DNA of 64,000 bases, from the NCBI RefSeq assembly GCF_015670405.1, contig NZ_JADPBQ010000013.1, positions 19,495 to 83,494 of the forward strand, read 5' to 3'. The notes below the pieces were generated by a model. It searched no databases. It was given only the letters and a program-made list of their open reading frames with translations, and was not told the origin of the DNA. Below, in pieces: positions 47,363 through 56,556 of this stretch. Each line of letters starts with the position of its first letter. Position 1 is the stretch's first letter. A program made the position numbers and the translations under genes. The DNA comes from Clostridium sp. 1001271B_151109_B4 (GTDB lineage: Bacteria > Bacillota > Clostridia > Clostridiales > Clostridiaceae).

Positions 47363-50152
47363 TTATTCAGTTCTAAGAGCTGTAACAGGATCTTTCTTAG
47401 CGGCTTTTTTAGCGGGAACAAATCCACCAATAATAGTAAGAATCATACTAAGTATAATTAATGCTATTGCGCTTACTATAGGTAATGAGGCATTAATAGT
47501 ATCTAAATTTAATATAGAGTGAATTATAGCATTAATAGGAATTAATAATAATGCAGAAATTCCTACGCCTAATAATCCAGAACAAAGTCCAATAATAAAT
47601 GTTTCAGCATTGAATACTTGAGAGATATTATGCTTTGATGCTCCAATAGCACGTAAAATACCAATTTCTTTGGTACGCTCCATAACAGAGATAAATGTAA
47701 TAATTCCAATCATAATTGAAGAAACAATAAGGGAAACTGCAACAAATGCAATTAATACATACGATATAACATCAATTATAGTAGTAATAGAAGATAATAG
47801 TATTCCAATATAATCTGTATAACTAATTTGATCTTCTTCACTTGCAGTTGAATTATAATCTTCAATACAATCAGAAATAGCCTCTTTATTTTCAAAACTA
47901 TCTGTATAAATACTAATAGATGATGGTGCATCTAAACTTACTACACCAAAAGTAGTCATGTTATCATCATAAGTTCCAGTAGAAATATATGCATCATAAA
48001 TTTTAAGAAGTGTGTCATCATCAGGTGACTTTAAGTATTCATCTAACATAGCAGCAAGTTGCGCTTCACTCATAGTTGATATATCTGGTGTTCCGGATTG
48101 CATTGATGTCGATCCTTCTTCACCTTCAACAGAACCAGTAGATTGAGAATAGTACATAATAGTTTTAAATAAATTTGCTTTATCAGAAACACCAAGTCCT
48201 TCTAAGTATTTCTTTGTATCTGCTAATTTTTCATCATCACTAGATGGTGAGAATTCCATTCCATTTAGCACATTAATAGTTGGGCTTTCTTTTTGAGCCT
48301 TAACAATTTCACTATTATCTGTATATTCAATAATATAATCGGTAAGTGCTTTTGTATATCCAATTGCGCTAGTAATAGACGTATTATTATCATCTTCTTT
48401 TGGACGAACAACACCTGTGATCTTTAATTTTATAGCACTGTCCATTAATTTTTCCATTTCATTTACATCATCTTTTATTGATGTAAAGGTACCATTATCA
48501 TTTGCAATATAAGTATCACAGTCTGGAATCATATATAATTCTTGATTAATTATATCTTCATATTTCCAACTTTTACTTTCTAATTTAACTTCTTCACCGT
48601 TTTCAATTTTTGTAATTAATTCTTTATATTCAGAACTTGGTAAAATACCTAATTGATAAAGTGTAGTAGCAGAAATTTCATTGTTTTGATCTAATGTAAG
48701 TATAACTTCGTCATATGCAGTAGGCCAATCACCATATAATAGGTCATAACTATCCTTAATAGCATTACTTACTGATATACCGTCTTTACCAGGAATCAAT
48801 TCTTCAAAGTTATTTGAACTAGATGAAAATCTACTGATTTTAGATATAGGCATTGATTGCATAGCAGATATTCCTATAGTTGTATTTGTAGAAGTATTTT
48901 CATCTGTAAGTGTACTTCCATCTGTATTTACAAAAGTTCCTTCTGAATCCTTTGTATATACACCAAATTTAGTATCATAAGAATATATAATACCATTTTC
49001 ACCTACATATTGATTTATTTCATTATCAGGATCATCTAGATACTTTTTAAATTCAGTTAAGTTATTTTCAGTAAAGCTACTTGTCATAGTAGAGGCCATT
49101 TCAATACCAGAATTATTTGAATAAATTGCATCTAAATCATGATCGACATCACTAGATTTTCCAGGGGTAGGTCCTCCTGAAGACATTATACTGTTAAGAT
49201 CAATGGTTTCAGCTTCAATAGATATAGGATATGATGACATAGTCTCTTTTTGAATATCATCAATATAGGTATTTACACCGTTACTTAATGATAAAATTAA
49301 GGCAATTCCAATAATGCCTATAGAGCCTGCAAATGCTGTTAAAAGTGTTCTTCCCTTTTTAGTTTTTAAGTTATTAAAGCTTAAAGATAAGGCAGTTAAC
49401 AATGACATTGAGGCTTTTCCCATATTTTCATGTTTAGGTGGAGCCAGGTTTTTAATATCAACCTCATATGGGTTAGAGTCGCTTATAATATGTCCATCTT
49501 TTACTTTAACAATACGATTAGCATATTCTTCAGCTAATTCTGGATTATGGGTTACCATAACAACTAGTCTATCTTTAGCAACCTCTTTTAATAAATCCAT
49601 AACTTGGATACTAGTTTCACTATCAAGTGCTCCTGTTGGTTCATCAGCTAATAATATTTCGGGATCATTTACTAATGCTCTTGCAATAGCAACACGTTGC
49701 ATTTGGCCTCCAGACATTTGATTAGGTTTCTTATGAAGTTGCTTTCCAAGTCCTACTTTTTCTAGTGCCTCTGTCGCGCGTTTTTTTCTTTCTGACTTAG
49801 ATATGCCAGAAATAGTTAAAGCTAATTCAACATTTGAAAGAACAGTTTGGTGGGGTATCAAGTTATAGCTTTGGAATACAAAGCCAATGGTATGGTTTCT
49901 ATAAGAATCCCAATCTCTATCCTTATATTTTTTTGTTGAAATGCCATTAATAATTAAATCACCACTATCATAACGGTCAAGGCCTCCAATAATATTTAAT
50001 AAGGTGGTTTTTCCTGAACCACTAGGACCTAAGATAGCTACGAACTCGCTATCTCTAAGATTCAAAGATACTTCATTAAGTGCAGTTTGTACTAAATCGC
50101 CAGTAATATACTTTTTACTTATTTTCTGAATTTGAAGCATTTTTTTGTTCAC
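47363..50152 (-). CDS. MacB-like ABC transporter, fused ATPase and FtsX permease
   Basis: 929 aa. The N-terminal ABC domain (1-230) has Walker A GPSGSGKTTLL near 42, signature MSGGQMQRVAIARAL near 145 and Walker B LLADEPTGALD near 168. A first transmembrane helix lies near 268-292. Then comes a ~480-residue extracellular region and three C-terminal FtsX helices (about 780-805, 830-860, 885-915). The type II-exporter/mechanotransmission topology suggests export of, or signalling about, peptides or envelope-active drugs. It is a single gene on the minus strand, next to but separately transcribed from tetR. Confidence 0.92.
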   Translation of the reverse strand: MNKKMLQIQKISKKYITGDLVQTALNEVSLNLRDSEFVAILGPSGSGKTTLLNIIGGLDRYDSGDLIINGISTKKYKDRDWDSYRNHTIGFVFQSYNLIPHQTVLSNVELALTISGISKSERKKRATEALEKVGLGKQLHKKPNQMSGGQMQRVAIARALVNDPEILLADEPTGALDSETSIQVMDLLKEVAKDRLVVMVTHNPELAEEYANRIVKVKDGHIISDSNPYEVDIKNLAPPKHENMGKASMSLLTALSLSFNNLKTKKGRTLLTAFAGSIGIIGIALILSLSNGVNTYIDDIQKETMSSYPISIEAETIDLNSIMSSGGPTPGKSSDVDHDLDAIYSNNSGIEMASTMTSSFTENNLTEFKKYLDDPDNEINQYVGENGIIYSYDTKFGVYTKDSEGTFVNTDGSTLTDENTSTNTTIGISAMQSMPISKISRFSSSSNNFEELIPGKDGISVSNAIKDSYDLLYGDWPTAYDEVILTLDQNNEISATTLYQLGILPSSEYKELITKIENGEEVKLESKSWKYEDIINQELYMIPDCDTYIANDNGTFTSIKDDVNEMEKLMDSAIKLKITGVVRPKEDDNNTSITSAIGYTKALTDYIIEYTDNSEIVKAQKESPTINVLNGMEFSPSSDDEKLADTKKYLEGLGVSDKANLFKTIMYYSQSTGSVEGEEGSTSMQSGTPDISTMSEAQLAAMLDEYLKSPDDDTLLKIYDAYISTGTYDDNMTTFGVVSLDAPSSISIYTDSFENKEAISDCIEDYNSTASEEDQISYTDYIGILLSSITTIIDVISYVLIAFVAVSLIVSSIMIGIITFISVMERTKEIGILRAIGASKHNISQVFNAETFIIGLCSGLLGVGISALLLIPINAIIHSILNLDTINASLPIVSAIALIILSMILTIIGGFVPAKKAAKKDPVTALRTE

Positions 50153-50269
50153 TCCTTACTATATATTTGAAATAGCAATACTTGCTTTGGCAATATTATG
50201 TATTTTATACTACTTTTATAAATTGAAAGTAAACTAATTTGTAATAAATTAAAAAATATTATTTATTTT

Positions 50270-50306
50270 AAAATAAAAAAGAAAATCACCTAATTTATAG
50301 GTGATT
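50270..50306 (-). terminator. Terminator of tetR-family gene
   Basis: On the minus strand AATCACCTA pairs with TAGGTGATT and is followed by TTTCTTTTTT. It lies 15 bp after the regulator's stop codon and insulates the next minus-strand gene. Confidence 0.85.
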
Positions 50307-50320
50307 CCTGGTTTTTATAT

Positions 50321-50887
50321 TTATTTGACTATTTCTCTATTAAAAGTATTAATATTATTAATTATTTCAGTAAGTTCATAAGGTGATTGAGGTAAGTCAT
50401 TTTCTAGCCAAGCTTCGATAATTGAAGTGCATCCACCTACTGAATATCTTATAAAGTAATCTATATTAGATTTAATAAATTCATTTGAATTACTACATAG
50501 TTTTTCAAAGTCTGCTTTACTAGCAACAGATAGAATTCGTTCTAAGATTCTATTATCTTTTTGTTTACAAAATAGTACTTTACACAAATCTTTATTTTCT
50601 ACTATTAATTCAAGAACTTTAAGTAATAATGAATTAGAATATTCTTCAACAGGAGTTTGATTTATATAGTCAACTATTATGTTAAATAGCTCATCTTCTA
50701 TAGATTGAAGTAGATCAAATGCATCCTTATAATGAGTGTAAAAAGTTCCTCTATTTATATCTGCTTTTTTACATATATCTGTTACAGTAATTTGATGGAT
50801 CTCTTTGCTTTGTAATAACTCTATTAAGCTATCTCTAATAACCTTTTTAGTATATATAATCCTACGATTACCTTTTATTCCTGCCAT
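50321..50887 (-). CDS. TetR/AcrR-family transcriptional regulator
   Basis: A 188-aa protein with an N-terminal TetR helix-turn-helix (about 12-58, ending in KKADINRGTFYTHYKD). A divergent ligand-binding domain follows, like the TetR_C_33/DhaS-type regulators that lack a clear inducer. It is divergent from the ABC transporter pair at 51115-54459. The 227-bp spacer has a perfect 18-bp palindrome, so it most likely represses that operon and itself. Confidence 0.9.
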   Translation of the reverse strand: MAGIKGNRRIIYTKKVIRDSLIELLQSKEIHQITVTDICKKADINRGTFYTHYKDAFDLLQSIEDELFNIIVDYINQTPVEEYSNSLLLKVLELIVENKDLCKVLFCKQKDNRILERILSVASKADFEKLCSNSNEFIKSNIDYFIRYSVGGCTSIIEAWLENDLPQSPYELTEIINNINTFNREIVK

Positions 50888-50967
50888 ATATATTCTCCTT
50901 TATATTATTTTTTAGATAATTTATATATATATGTTATTTAATAAACAAATTAGTAAAAAAATGTGTA

Positions 50968-50985
50968 TTTAATAACGTTATTAAA
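50968..50985. promoter_or_regulatory. Perfect 18-bp palindrome, candidate TetR operator
   Basis: TTTAATAACGTTATTAAA is a perfect palindrome in the spacer between tetR (minus) and the ABC genes (plus). It is 12 bp upstream of the candidate -35 of the ABC promoter, and 80 bp from the tetR start. Its size and symmetry suit a TetR dimer pair. Confidence 0.7.
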
Positions 50986-50996
50986 ATATGTGCTTA

Positions 50997-51025
50997 TTGC
51001 CTATAAGTATTAACTTCCGTATACT
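50997..51025 (+). promoter_or_regulatory. Promoter of ABC transporter pair
   Basis: TTGCCT (50997-51002), a 17-bp spacer and TATACT (51020-51025) point to the + strand ABC genes, whose first ATG is at 51115. Confidence 0.65.
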
Positions 51026-51114
51026 GTTTATTGTACTATTAAACATACAATATGTCTATTTAATGACATGAAGTAAAAAGTATAATCTTAAGGAAAGTGA
51101 AGGAAATGTAAAAG

Positions 51115-51816
51115 ATGGCATATATAGACGTACAAGATGTATACAAAAGATATAAAATTGGTGAAAACACAGTTGTAGCAAACAATGGAGTTAACTTTTC
51201 TATTGAAAAGGGAGAGTTTGTTGTAATTTTAGGACCTAGTGGAGCAGGTAAATCAACAATACTTAACATTTTAGGCGGAATGGATAATTGTGATGAAGGA
51301 AAAATAATAATTGATGGTATTGATATATCAAAGTTTAATGATAGAGAATTAACTAAATATAGAAGATATGATGTTGGATTTGTATTTCAATTTTATAATT
51401 TAGTACAAAATTTAACTGCAAGAGAAAATTTAGAACTTGCTACGCAAATTTCAAATAATGCATTAGATATAGATAAAACTTTAGAATTGGTTGGGATTTC
51501 TCATAGAAAAGATAACTTCCCAGCACAATTATCTGGTGGAGAACAGCAAAGGGTTTCTATAGCCAGAGCAATTGCTAAAAACCCTAAATTATTACTTTGT
51601 GATGAGCCAACAGGGGCTCTTGATTACAATACAGGAAAACAAGTTTTAAAAACCTTACAAGATACATGTAGAAAAATGAAGACAACAGTAATAGTGATAA
51701 CTCACAATTCTGCAATTGCACAAATGGCTGATAGAATTATAAAAATTAATGATGCAAAAGTTAGAAGTATAGAATTAAATGATAATCCACTTTCAGTTGA
51801 TGCTATCGAATGGTAG
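51115..51816 (+). CDS. ABC transporter ATP-binding protein (LolD/MacB type)
   Basis: A 233-aa ATPase with Walker A GPSGAGKS at 40-47, Q-loop FQFYNLVQNLT near 98, signature LSGGEQQRVSIARAIA near 140 and Walker B LLCDEPTGALD near 160. It pairs with the FtsX permease gene 12 bp downstream. The upstream operator suggests TetR control and induction by an envelope-active compound (inference). GGAAATG-like weak ribosome site. Confidence 0.93.
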   Translation: MAYIDVQDVYKRYKIGENTVVANNGVNFSIEKGEFVVILGPSGAGKSTILNILGGMDNCDEGKIIIDGIDISKFNDRELTKYRRYDVGFVFQFYNLVQNLTARENLELATQISNNALDIDKTLELVGISHRKDNFPAQLSGGEQQRVSIARAIAKNPKLLLCDEPTGALDYNTGKQVLKTLQDTCRKMKTTVIVITHNSAIAQMADRIIKINDAKVRSIELNDNPLSVDAIEW

Positions 51817-51828
51817 AGGTGAGATAGT

Positions 51829-54459
51829 ATGAGAAATAGGGCATATAAAAAATCAATAAAAAGAGAAATAATATCTTCAAAGGCAAGGTTTTTTTCTATA
51901 TTAGTAATTATCTTTTTAGGTGTTGCTTTTTACTCTGGAATTAAGTCAGCAGAACCAGATATGAAAAAAGCAATAAATAAATTTTATGATGAACAAAATT
52001 TAATGGATAGTAAAATTGTATCAACATTAGGGTTAACTGATAAGGACTTAGAGATACTTAATAATGATGATAAGATATTAGACTTTTATGGAAGTCATAC
52101 TATAGATATAAATTTAACTAATATAAATAATTTAGTAAGATTCATGGAATATGATAATGAAAATAATATAAATAATTTTGTTGTTATAGAAGGTAGATTA
52201 CCAGAAAATGCTGGAGAAATAGCATTAGATGAGAGAGCGTTTAGATTAAATAAAAATTTTAAAATTGGTGATGAATATATAATTGAAGCTGATGAAGATA
52301 CTATGGAGCCATTTAATGAAACAAAGTTTAAAATAGTCGGTATTATAAGAAGTCCAATGTATGTTGAAAAAGACTCAAGAGGGGTAACTTCTGTTGGGAA
52401 AGGAACAATTGATTATTTTGCAGTATTAAATAGTAAAGATATTTCTATGGAGGTTTATACTGAAATTTATCTAAGATTTAAAAATGTACAAGACTTAGAT
52501 GCTTATGGTGATGAGTATGAAAAGTTAATGGAAGAAAATAATAAGTATCTAGAAGATTTGTTTGTAAATAGGGTATTAGATAGGGCAGAAGAGGTAAAAT
52601 CTGAAGTTGAAAAAGAATTCGATAATCCATATAAAGAAATAGAAGATCAATATCAACAAATTATAGCTGCAGAACAGCTGGGATATTCCAACGCAGAGCT
52701 TAATGAAAGCAAGCAAAAATTATTAGAAGCAAAAGAAGAAGTTGAGAATAAAGAAAAAGAAGCAATTGAAAGTATAGGAGAAAGTAAATATTATTTCTTT
52801 GATAGAACTGATAACCAAGGATACCTAGGATATAAGGATTCTATAGAATGTTTAGGAAATATTGCTTCAGTATTACCTATGTTTTTCTTTTTAGTTGCAA
52901 TATTAATTTGCTTAACAACAATGACAAGAATGGTAGAAGAAAATAGATTAGAAATAGGTACTTTAAAGGCTTTAGGATATAAGGACTTGGAAATATCATG
53001 GAAATATATAATATATGCTTCAATTGCAAGTATTTTAGGTAGTGTATTAGGTATATTGATAGGAAGCACAGTATTACCAAGCATAATTAGTAATGCTTAT
53101 GAAAGTATATATAATGTACCTAAAATAATACTATATTATTATCCAGTATATATTATTCAGTCTATGGCTATATCAATTTTATGCACTGTTGGAGCTGCTT
53201 TATTTGTTATAAAGATTGAACTAAAAAGTAAGCCAGCTAACTTAATGAGAGCTAAAGCTCCTAAAATAGGGAAAAAGATATTATTAGAGAGAATTACACC
53301 ATTATGGAAAAGATTAAGTTTTAATCATAAGATAACTTTAAGAAATATATTTAGATATAAGCAACGTATGATAATGACTGTATTAGGGATTGCTGGATGT
53401 ATGGCTTTACTTGTTACAGGCTTTGGGTTAAAAGATTCTAATGCAGGAATGGTAGACAAAGAGTTTAATAAGATATGGAAATACGAAGCCATAGTAATAT
53501 TAGATGAAAACTCAAGTGATGAAGAATATAAGAAATATAATGATACTTTAACACAATTAAAAGGTTATAAAGATAGCATAAATATTCATCAAGAGTCATT
53601 TACATTTAGTAAAGAGGGTATGAATAAACAAACAGCTACTTTATACGTGCCACAGAATATTGATAAATTTGATGATTTTATATTATTAGATGATAGAGTT
53701 TCAGGTGAAAAGTATGATATTAGTGATAATGGAGTTATTATTACTGAAAAATTATCAAAGCTTTTGGATATATCAGTTAATGATACAATAACATTAATTG
53801 ATGAAAATAATAATAGTTATGATGTTAAAGTAGATAAGATAACTGAAAATTATGTTGCACATTATTTATATATGTCACCATCATATTATCAAAAAATCTT
53901 TAATAAAGAACAATTATATAATGCTCAACTTATAAATTTTAATGATGATAAGGAAAGTGATGATGAAATTTCTTCTAAGCTTTTAGAATGTGGAAATGTA
54001 AGTAATGTTACTTTAAAATCACAAATTCAAAAGACCACTGAAGATTCAAATGATAGTATGAACTTGGTTATGATAGTAATAATAGTAGCAGCAGGTTCTC
54101 TTGCATTTGTAGTTTTATATAATTTAAATAATATAAATGTATCAGAGCGTATAAGGGAGTTATCAACTATTAAGGTATTAGGTTTCTTTAACAAGGAAGT
54201 TACTATGTATATATCAAGAGAAAATATAATATTAACATTAATTGGAGTTATTGTAGGATCAGCATTAGGAAAGATTTTGCATACATTTATAATTAATACG
54301 GCAGAAACAGATACTATGATGATGTATCCTAATATTTCAATTTATACGTATATATTTTCAGCATTATTAACTATATTATTCTCAGTAATTGTTATGATTT
54401 TAATGCATATTAAGTTAAAAAGGGTTAATATGATTGATGCATTAAAATCTAATGAATAG
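51829..54459 (+). CDS. ABC transporter permease, two FtsX domains
   Basis: An 876-aa permease. The first transmembrane helix (about 20-38) is followed by an outer domain with a coiled coil (about 250-315) and an FtsX block of three helices near 345-460. A fifth helix lies near 513-533, followed by a second outer domain, and a final FtsX block (about 745-870). This duplicated layout is that of BceB/YknZ-like exporters. Partner of the upstream ATPase. AGGTGAG precedes the ATG. Confidence 0.92.
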   Translation: MRNRAYKKSIKREIISSKARFFSILVIIFLGVAFYSGIKSAEPDMKKAINKFYDEQNLMDSKIVSTLGLTDKDLEILNNDDKILDFYGSHTIDINLTNINNLVRFMEYDNENNINNFVVIEGRLPENAGEIALDERAFRLNKNFKIGDEYIIEADEDTMEPFNETKFKIVGIIRSPMYVEKDSRGVTSVGKGTIDYFAVLNSKDISMEVYTEIYLRFKNVQDLDAYGDEYEKLMEENNKYLEDLFVNRVLDRAEEVKSEVEKEFDNPYKEIEDQYQQIIAAEQLGYSNAELNESKQKLLEAKEEVENKEKEAIESIGESKYYFFDRTDNQGYLGYKDSIECLGNIASVLPMFFFLVAILICLTTMTRMVEENRLEIGTLKALGYKDLEISWKYIIYASIASILGSVLGILIGSTVLPSIISNAYESIYNVPKIILYYYPVYIIQSMAISILCTVGAALFVIKIELKSKPANLMRAKAPKIGKKILLERITPLWKRLSFNHKITLRNIFRYKQRMIMTVLGIAGCMALLVTGFGLKDSNAGMVDKEFNKIWKYEAIVILDENSSDEEYKKYNDTLTQLKGYKDSINIHQESFTFSKEGMNKQTATLYVPQNIDKFDDFILLDDRVSGEKYDISDNGVIITEKLSKLLDISVNDTITLIDENNNSYDVKVDKITENYVAHYLYMSPSYYQKIFNKEQLYNAQLINFNDDKESDDEISSKLLECGNVSNVTLKSQIQKTTEDSNDSMNLVMIVIIVAAGSLAFVVLYNLNNINVSERIRELSTIKVLGFFNKEVTMYISRENIILTLIGVIVGSALGKILHTFIINTAETDTMMMYPNISIYTYIFSALLTILFSVIVMILMHIKLKRVNMIDALKSNE

Positions 54460-54490
54460 ATAAGAATGCTTTTATATTGTTAAGAAGTAA

Positions 54491-54527
54491 GAGAGGTTGC
54501 TATAAATAATTTATAGCAACCTCTTTT
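54491..54527 (+). terminator. Terminator of ABC transporter operon
   Basis: GAGGTTGCTATAAA pairs perfectly with TTTATAGCAACCTC, followed by TTTT. Confidence 0.9.
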
Positions 54528-54692
54528 AATAGTTATTTTTGAATATATTATATCCATTATCATTAGTTTGAATAAAATAATATTGGTGAGTTTTTATATT
54601 TTTTATGATTTAAACAAGTGAAGAGTTTAAAGGGAGGAGTAAATTTTTTAATCGTTTATTTCAAAATAAATATGAAAGTGAGTGTTTGTATA

Positions 54693-55481
54693 ATGGATAT
54701 ATTTAATCAGTTTTGGGTACCAAGAGGAATATACAAGCCTTGCGGGATGTTTACAGAAGGGCATATGATATTATTATTAATTAGTGTATGTGTAGTAACT
54801 TTTTTATTGATTGTTTCAATAAAAATAACCGTAGAAAAAATTGATATATTAACAAAATTATTTGCAGTTATTTTAACATGCTTAGAAGGAATAAAGATAT
54901 TTTTTAATTTTTATTGGGGATATACAAAGGTTAATTATTGGTTTCCGATATCATTTTGCTCAATATTTATTTATGCTTTATGGATGAGTGGATTTACTAG
55001 TGGGTATTTAAAGAAGATAGGGGATTCATTTATTACAGGAGTAACAGTAGTTGCAGGAGGTGCATATTTATTATTTCCATCTACTTCGTTAACTGTATAT
55101 CCAATAGGACATTATTTATGTATTTATAGTATGTTATTTCATACATTAATGATTTATATGGGAGTAGTATATTTAAGAAAAAAACAAATAAGTCTAAATT
55201 GGAATACATTTAAAAAGTTTGTTGTGATTTATTTATTTTTTGCTGTAATTTCTATTTTTATTAATAATATAAGTGGAAGCAATTTAATGATGTTATCTTC
55301 ACCAGCTAATATTCCATTAAGGTTTCTTCATACTTTATATGGAATCAATGAATGGGCGTATACAGGGTTTGTATTCATAGTATATTTATTTGTACCGTAT
55401 TGGGGAACTTCATATACATTAAAAATAATAAAAAAAGCAACAACAAGAAAAATAGAGAAGAATTTAAAGGGTATAATTTAG
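54693..55481 (+). CDS. TIGR02206/YwaF-type integral membrane protein
   Basis: About 262 aa with seven or so transmembrane helices. FTEGHMILLL near 23, a KIFFNFYWGY segment and a C-terminal PYWGTSYTLK match the pattern of TIGR02206 membrane proteins, whose function is unknown. The start is uncertain. ATG 54693 fits the family start but has only a weak AGTGAG upstream; GTG 54618 and ATG 54672 are alternatives. A GGAGG at 54632 serves neither well. The gene stands alone. Confidence 0.75.
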   Translation: MDIFNQFWVPRGIYKPCGMFTEGHMILLLISVCVVTFLLIVSIKITVEKIDILTKLFAVILTCLEGIKIFFNFYWGYTKVNYWFPISFCSIFIYALWMSGFTSGYLKKIGDSFITGVTVVAGGAYLLFPSTSLTVYPIGHYLCIYSMLFHTLMIYMGVVYLRKKQISLNWNTFKKFVVIYLFFAVISIFINNISGSNLMMLSSPANIPLRFLHTLYGINEWAYTGFVFIVYLFVPYWGTSYTLKIIKKATTRKIEKNLKGII

Positions 55482-55514
55482 AAGTATAAAATAGATAAAA
55501 TAAATATAGTAGGA

Positions 55515-55554
55515 ATGAACTGCTCCCTGTCAAGTAGACAGGGTAAATAATAAA
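55515..55554. mobile_element. IS3-family element end (first copy)
   Basis: TGAACTGCTCCCTGTC and the hairpin CCCTGTC-AAGTA-GACAGGG (55525-55543) then GGTAAATAATAAAA adjoin the end of a transposase fragment. This looks like the terminal repeat beyond the stop codon of an IS150-like transposase. A diverged direct copy lies at 55839-55878. Confidence 0.6.
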
Positions 55555-55557
55555 AAA

Positions 55558-55716
55558 TTATGCTACTAAGGTGTGGCTCCTATATTCAAATGGAGCCATG
55601 CCTTTTAATTTTTTTTGTAATCTTTTGATATTGTAAAATTCTATATATTCATTAATATCTTGTTCAAGTTCTTCATAGGTATCGAACTTTTTTAATTTGA
55701 AGTATGAAGGTGTTAT
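55558..55716 (-). pseudogene. IS3-family (IS150-like) transposase OrfB, C-terminal fragment
   Basis: The minus strand encodes 52 residues ending in a stop. They include KKFDTYEELEQDINEYIEFY and KRLQKKLKGMAPFEYR, the classic DDE integrase C-terminus of IS3-family OrfB (YN-R-Q-KL-G-SPVEYR). An in-frame stop lies directly upstream (55717-55719), and no D, D or E catalytic region is present. It is a dead 3' remnant. Confidence 0.85.
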
Positions 55717-56058
55717 TTATAAGAAAAATTAAGGTCCTAAAAATAAGGTGGGCTTAAGATTACTATTTGCTCCAGATGTGGTACAAGGTCTAGATAAAAG
55801 ATTTTAATTGTATAATAAAGAAACTATATTACTGATATGAACATCATCCAGAATATAGACGGGGTAAATAATAAAACAAAATTACATATGAGTTAGAAGA
55901 AGGAATGGTTAAAAGGTATTTCTTCTTTTTTTATTTAAAAATATTAGACAATACAAGTAAAGGTTTAAATGACAAAAAATACAAAAATATTATGAAAATT
56001 TCAGAGGAAATTTATCAAGAAAATGATTAATTTGATGAGTAATGTAAAAATATATTAT
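55717..56058. other. Gap with second IS end and a small terminator
   Basis: At 55839-55878 a diverged copy of the element end repeats GAAC...TAGAC-GGGGTAAATAATAAAA. At 55895-55931 AGAAGAA pairs with TTCTTCT before a T run, a likely terminator. The stretch 55733-55807 is open in one + frame and ends in a stop, as though it were the last codons of a lost gene, but I do not recognise it. Nothing else is seen up to the merR promoter. Confidence 0.5.
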
Positions 56059-56089
56059 TTGACATAGAGTGCACTCTACCACTTATAAT
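56059..56089 (+). promoter_or_regulatory. MerR-type promoter with 19-bp spacer and palindromic operator
   Basis: TTGACA (56059-56064) and TATAAT (56084-56089) are perfect but 19 bp apart. The spacer begins with the perfect palindrome TAGAGTGCACTCTA (56065-56078). Overlong spacers with a dyad between -35 and -10 are the hallmark of promoters activated by MerR-family DNA distortion. It lies 20 bp before the merR ATG, so merR and the genes behind it are probably autoregulated. Confidence 0.88.
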
Positions 56090-56109
56090 GAAGTTATAGG
56101 AGGGATAAA

Positions 56110-56511
56110 ATGGAATATTTGATTAAAGATGCATCGAAAAAACTTAATATTTCAATATATACTCTTAGATATTATGATAAAGAAGGATTAACGCCATTTG
56201 TAAAAAAGGATGAAAATGGGGTAAGAAAATACGCTGAAGAAGATTTAGAATGGATAAGAATGTTAATAAATCTTAGAGATATTGATATGCCTATTTCAAA
56301 TATAAAAGAATATATTCAATTATATCTACAAGGTGATAAAACTATAGATGAACGTAGAGATTTAATATGTAGGTATACAGAATATATAAAAAAGAAAATT
56401 GAAAATACAATAAATAATTTAGAAATGGCAACGGAAAAATTAAAGCGATATGATTCTGCGGTAGCAGATATATTGGATGATAAAGAGTTATTTGAGTTTA
56501 ATAAAAAATAA
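56110..56511 (+). CDS. MerR-family transcriptional regulator
   Basis: A 133-aa activator/repressor. The winged helix-turn-helix (about 3-70) starts LIKDASKKLNISIYTLRYYD, followed by a long dimerisation helix (about 75-118) and a short tail. It has no conserved metal cysteines in the tail, so the effector is probably an organic molecule. It heads the cluster and is followed 45 bp later by the hydrolase gene. TAGGAGGG precedes the ATG. The promoter is described at 56059. Confidence 0.93.
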   Translation: MEYLIKDASKKLNISIYTLRYYDKEGLTPFVKKDENGVRKYAEEDLEWIRMLINLRDIDMPISNIKEYIQLYLQGDKTIDERRDLICRYTEYIKKKIENTINNLEMATEKLKRYDSAVADILDDKELFEFNKK

Positions 56512-56556
56512 TATAAGTAAATTTTGGCCAAAGTTTCACTAATTGAGAGGTGTAAT

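Noticed and set aside
54618-54692. 75-base N-terminal extension of the membrane protein gene
   Set aside because: The GTG has no ribosome site, and the extension is not part of the recognised membrane-protein pattern. It cannot be fully excluded.
55733-55807. Short + strand open stretch ending after DKRF
   Set aside because: It is too short, lacks a start and ribosome site, and matches no family that I recognise. Mentioned only as a possible gene relic.
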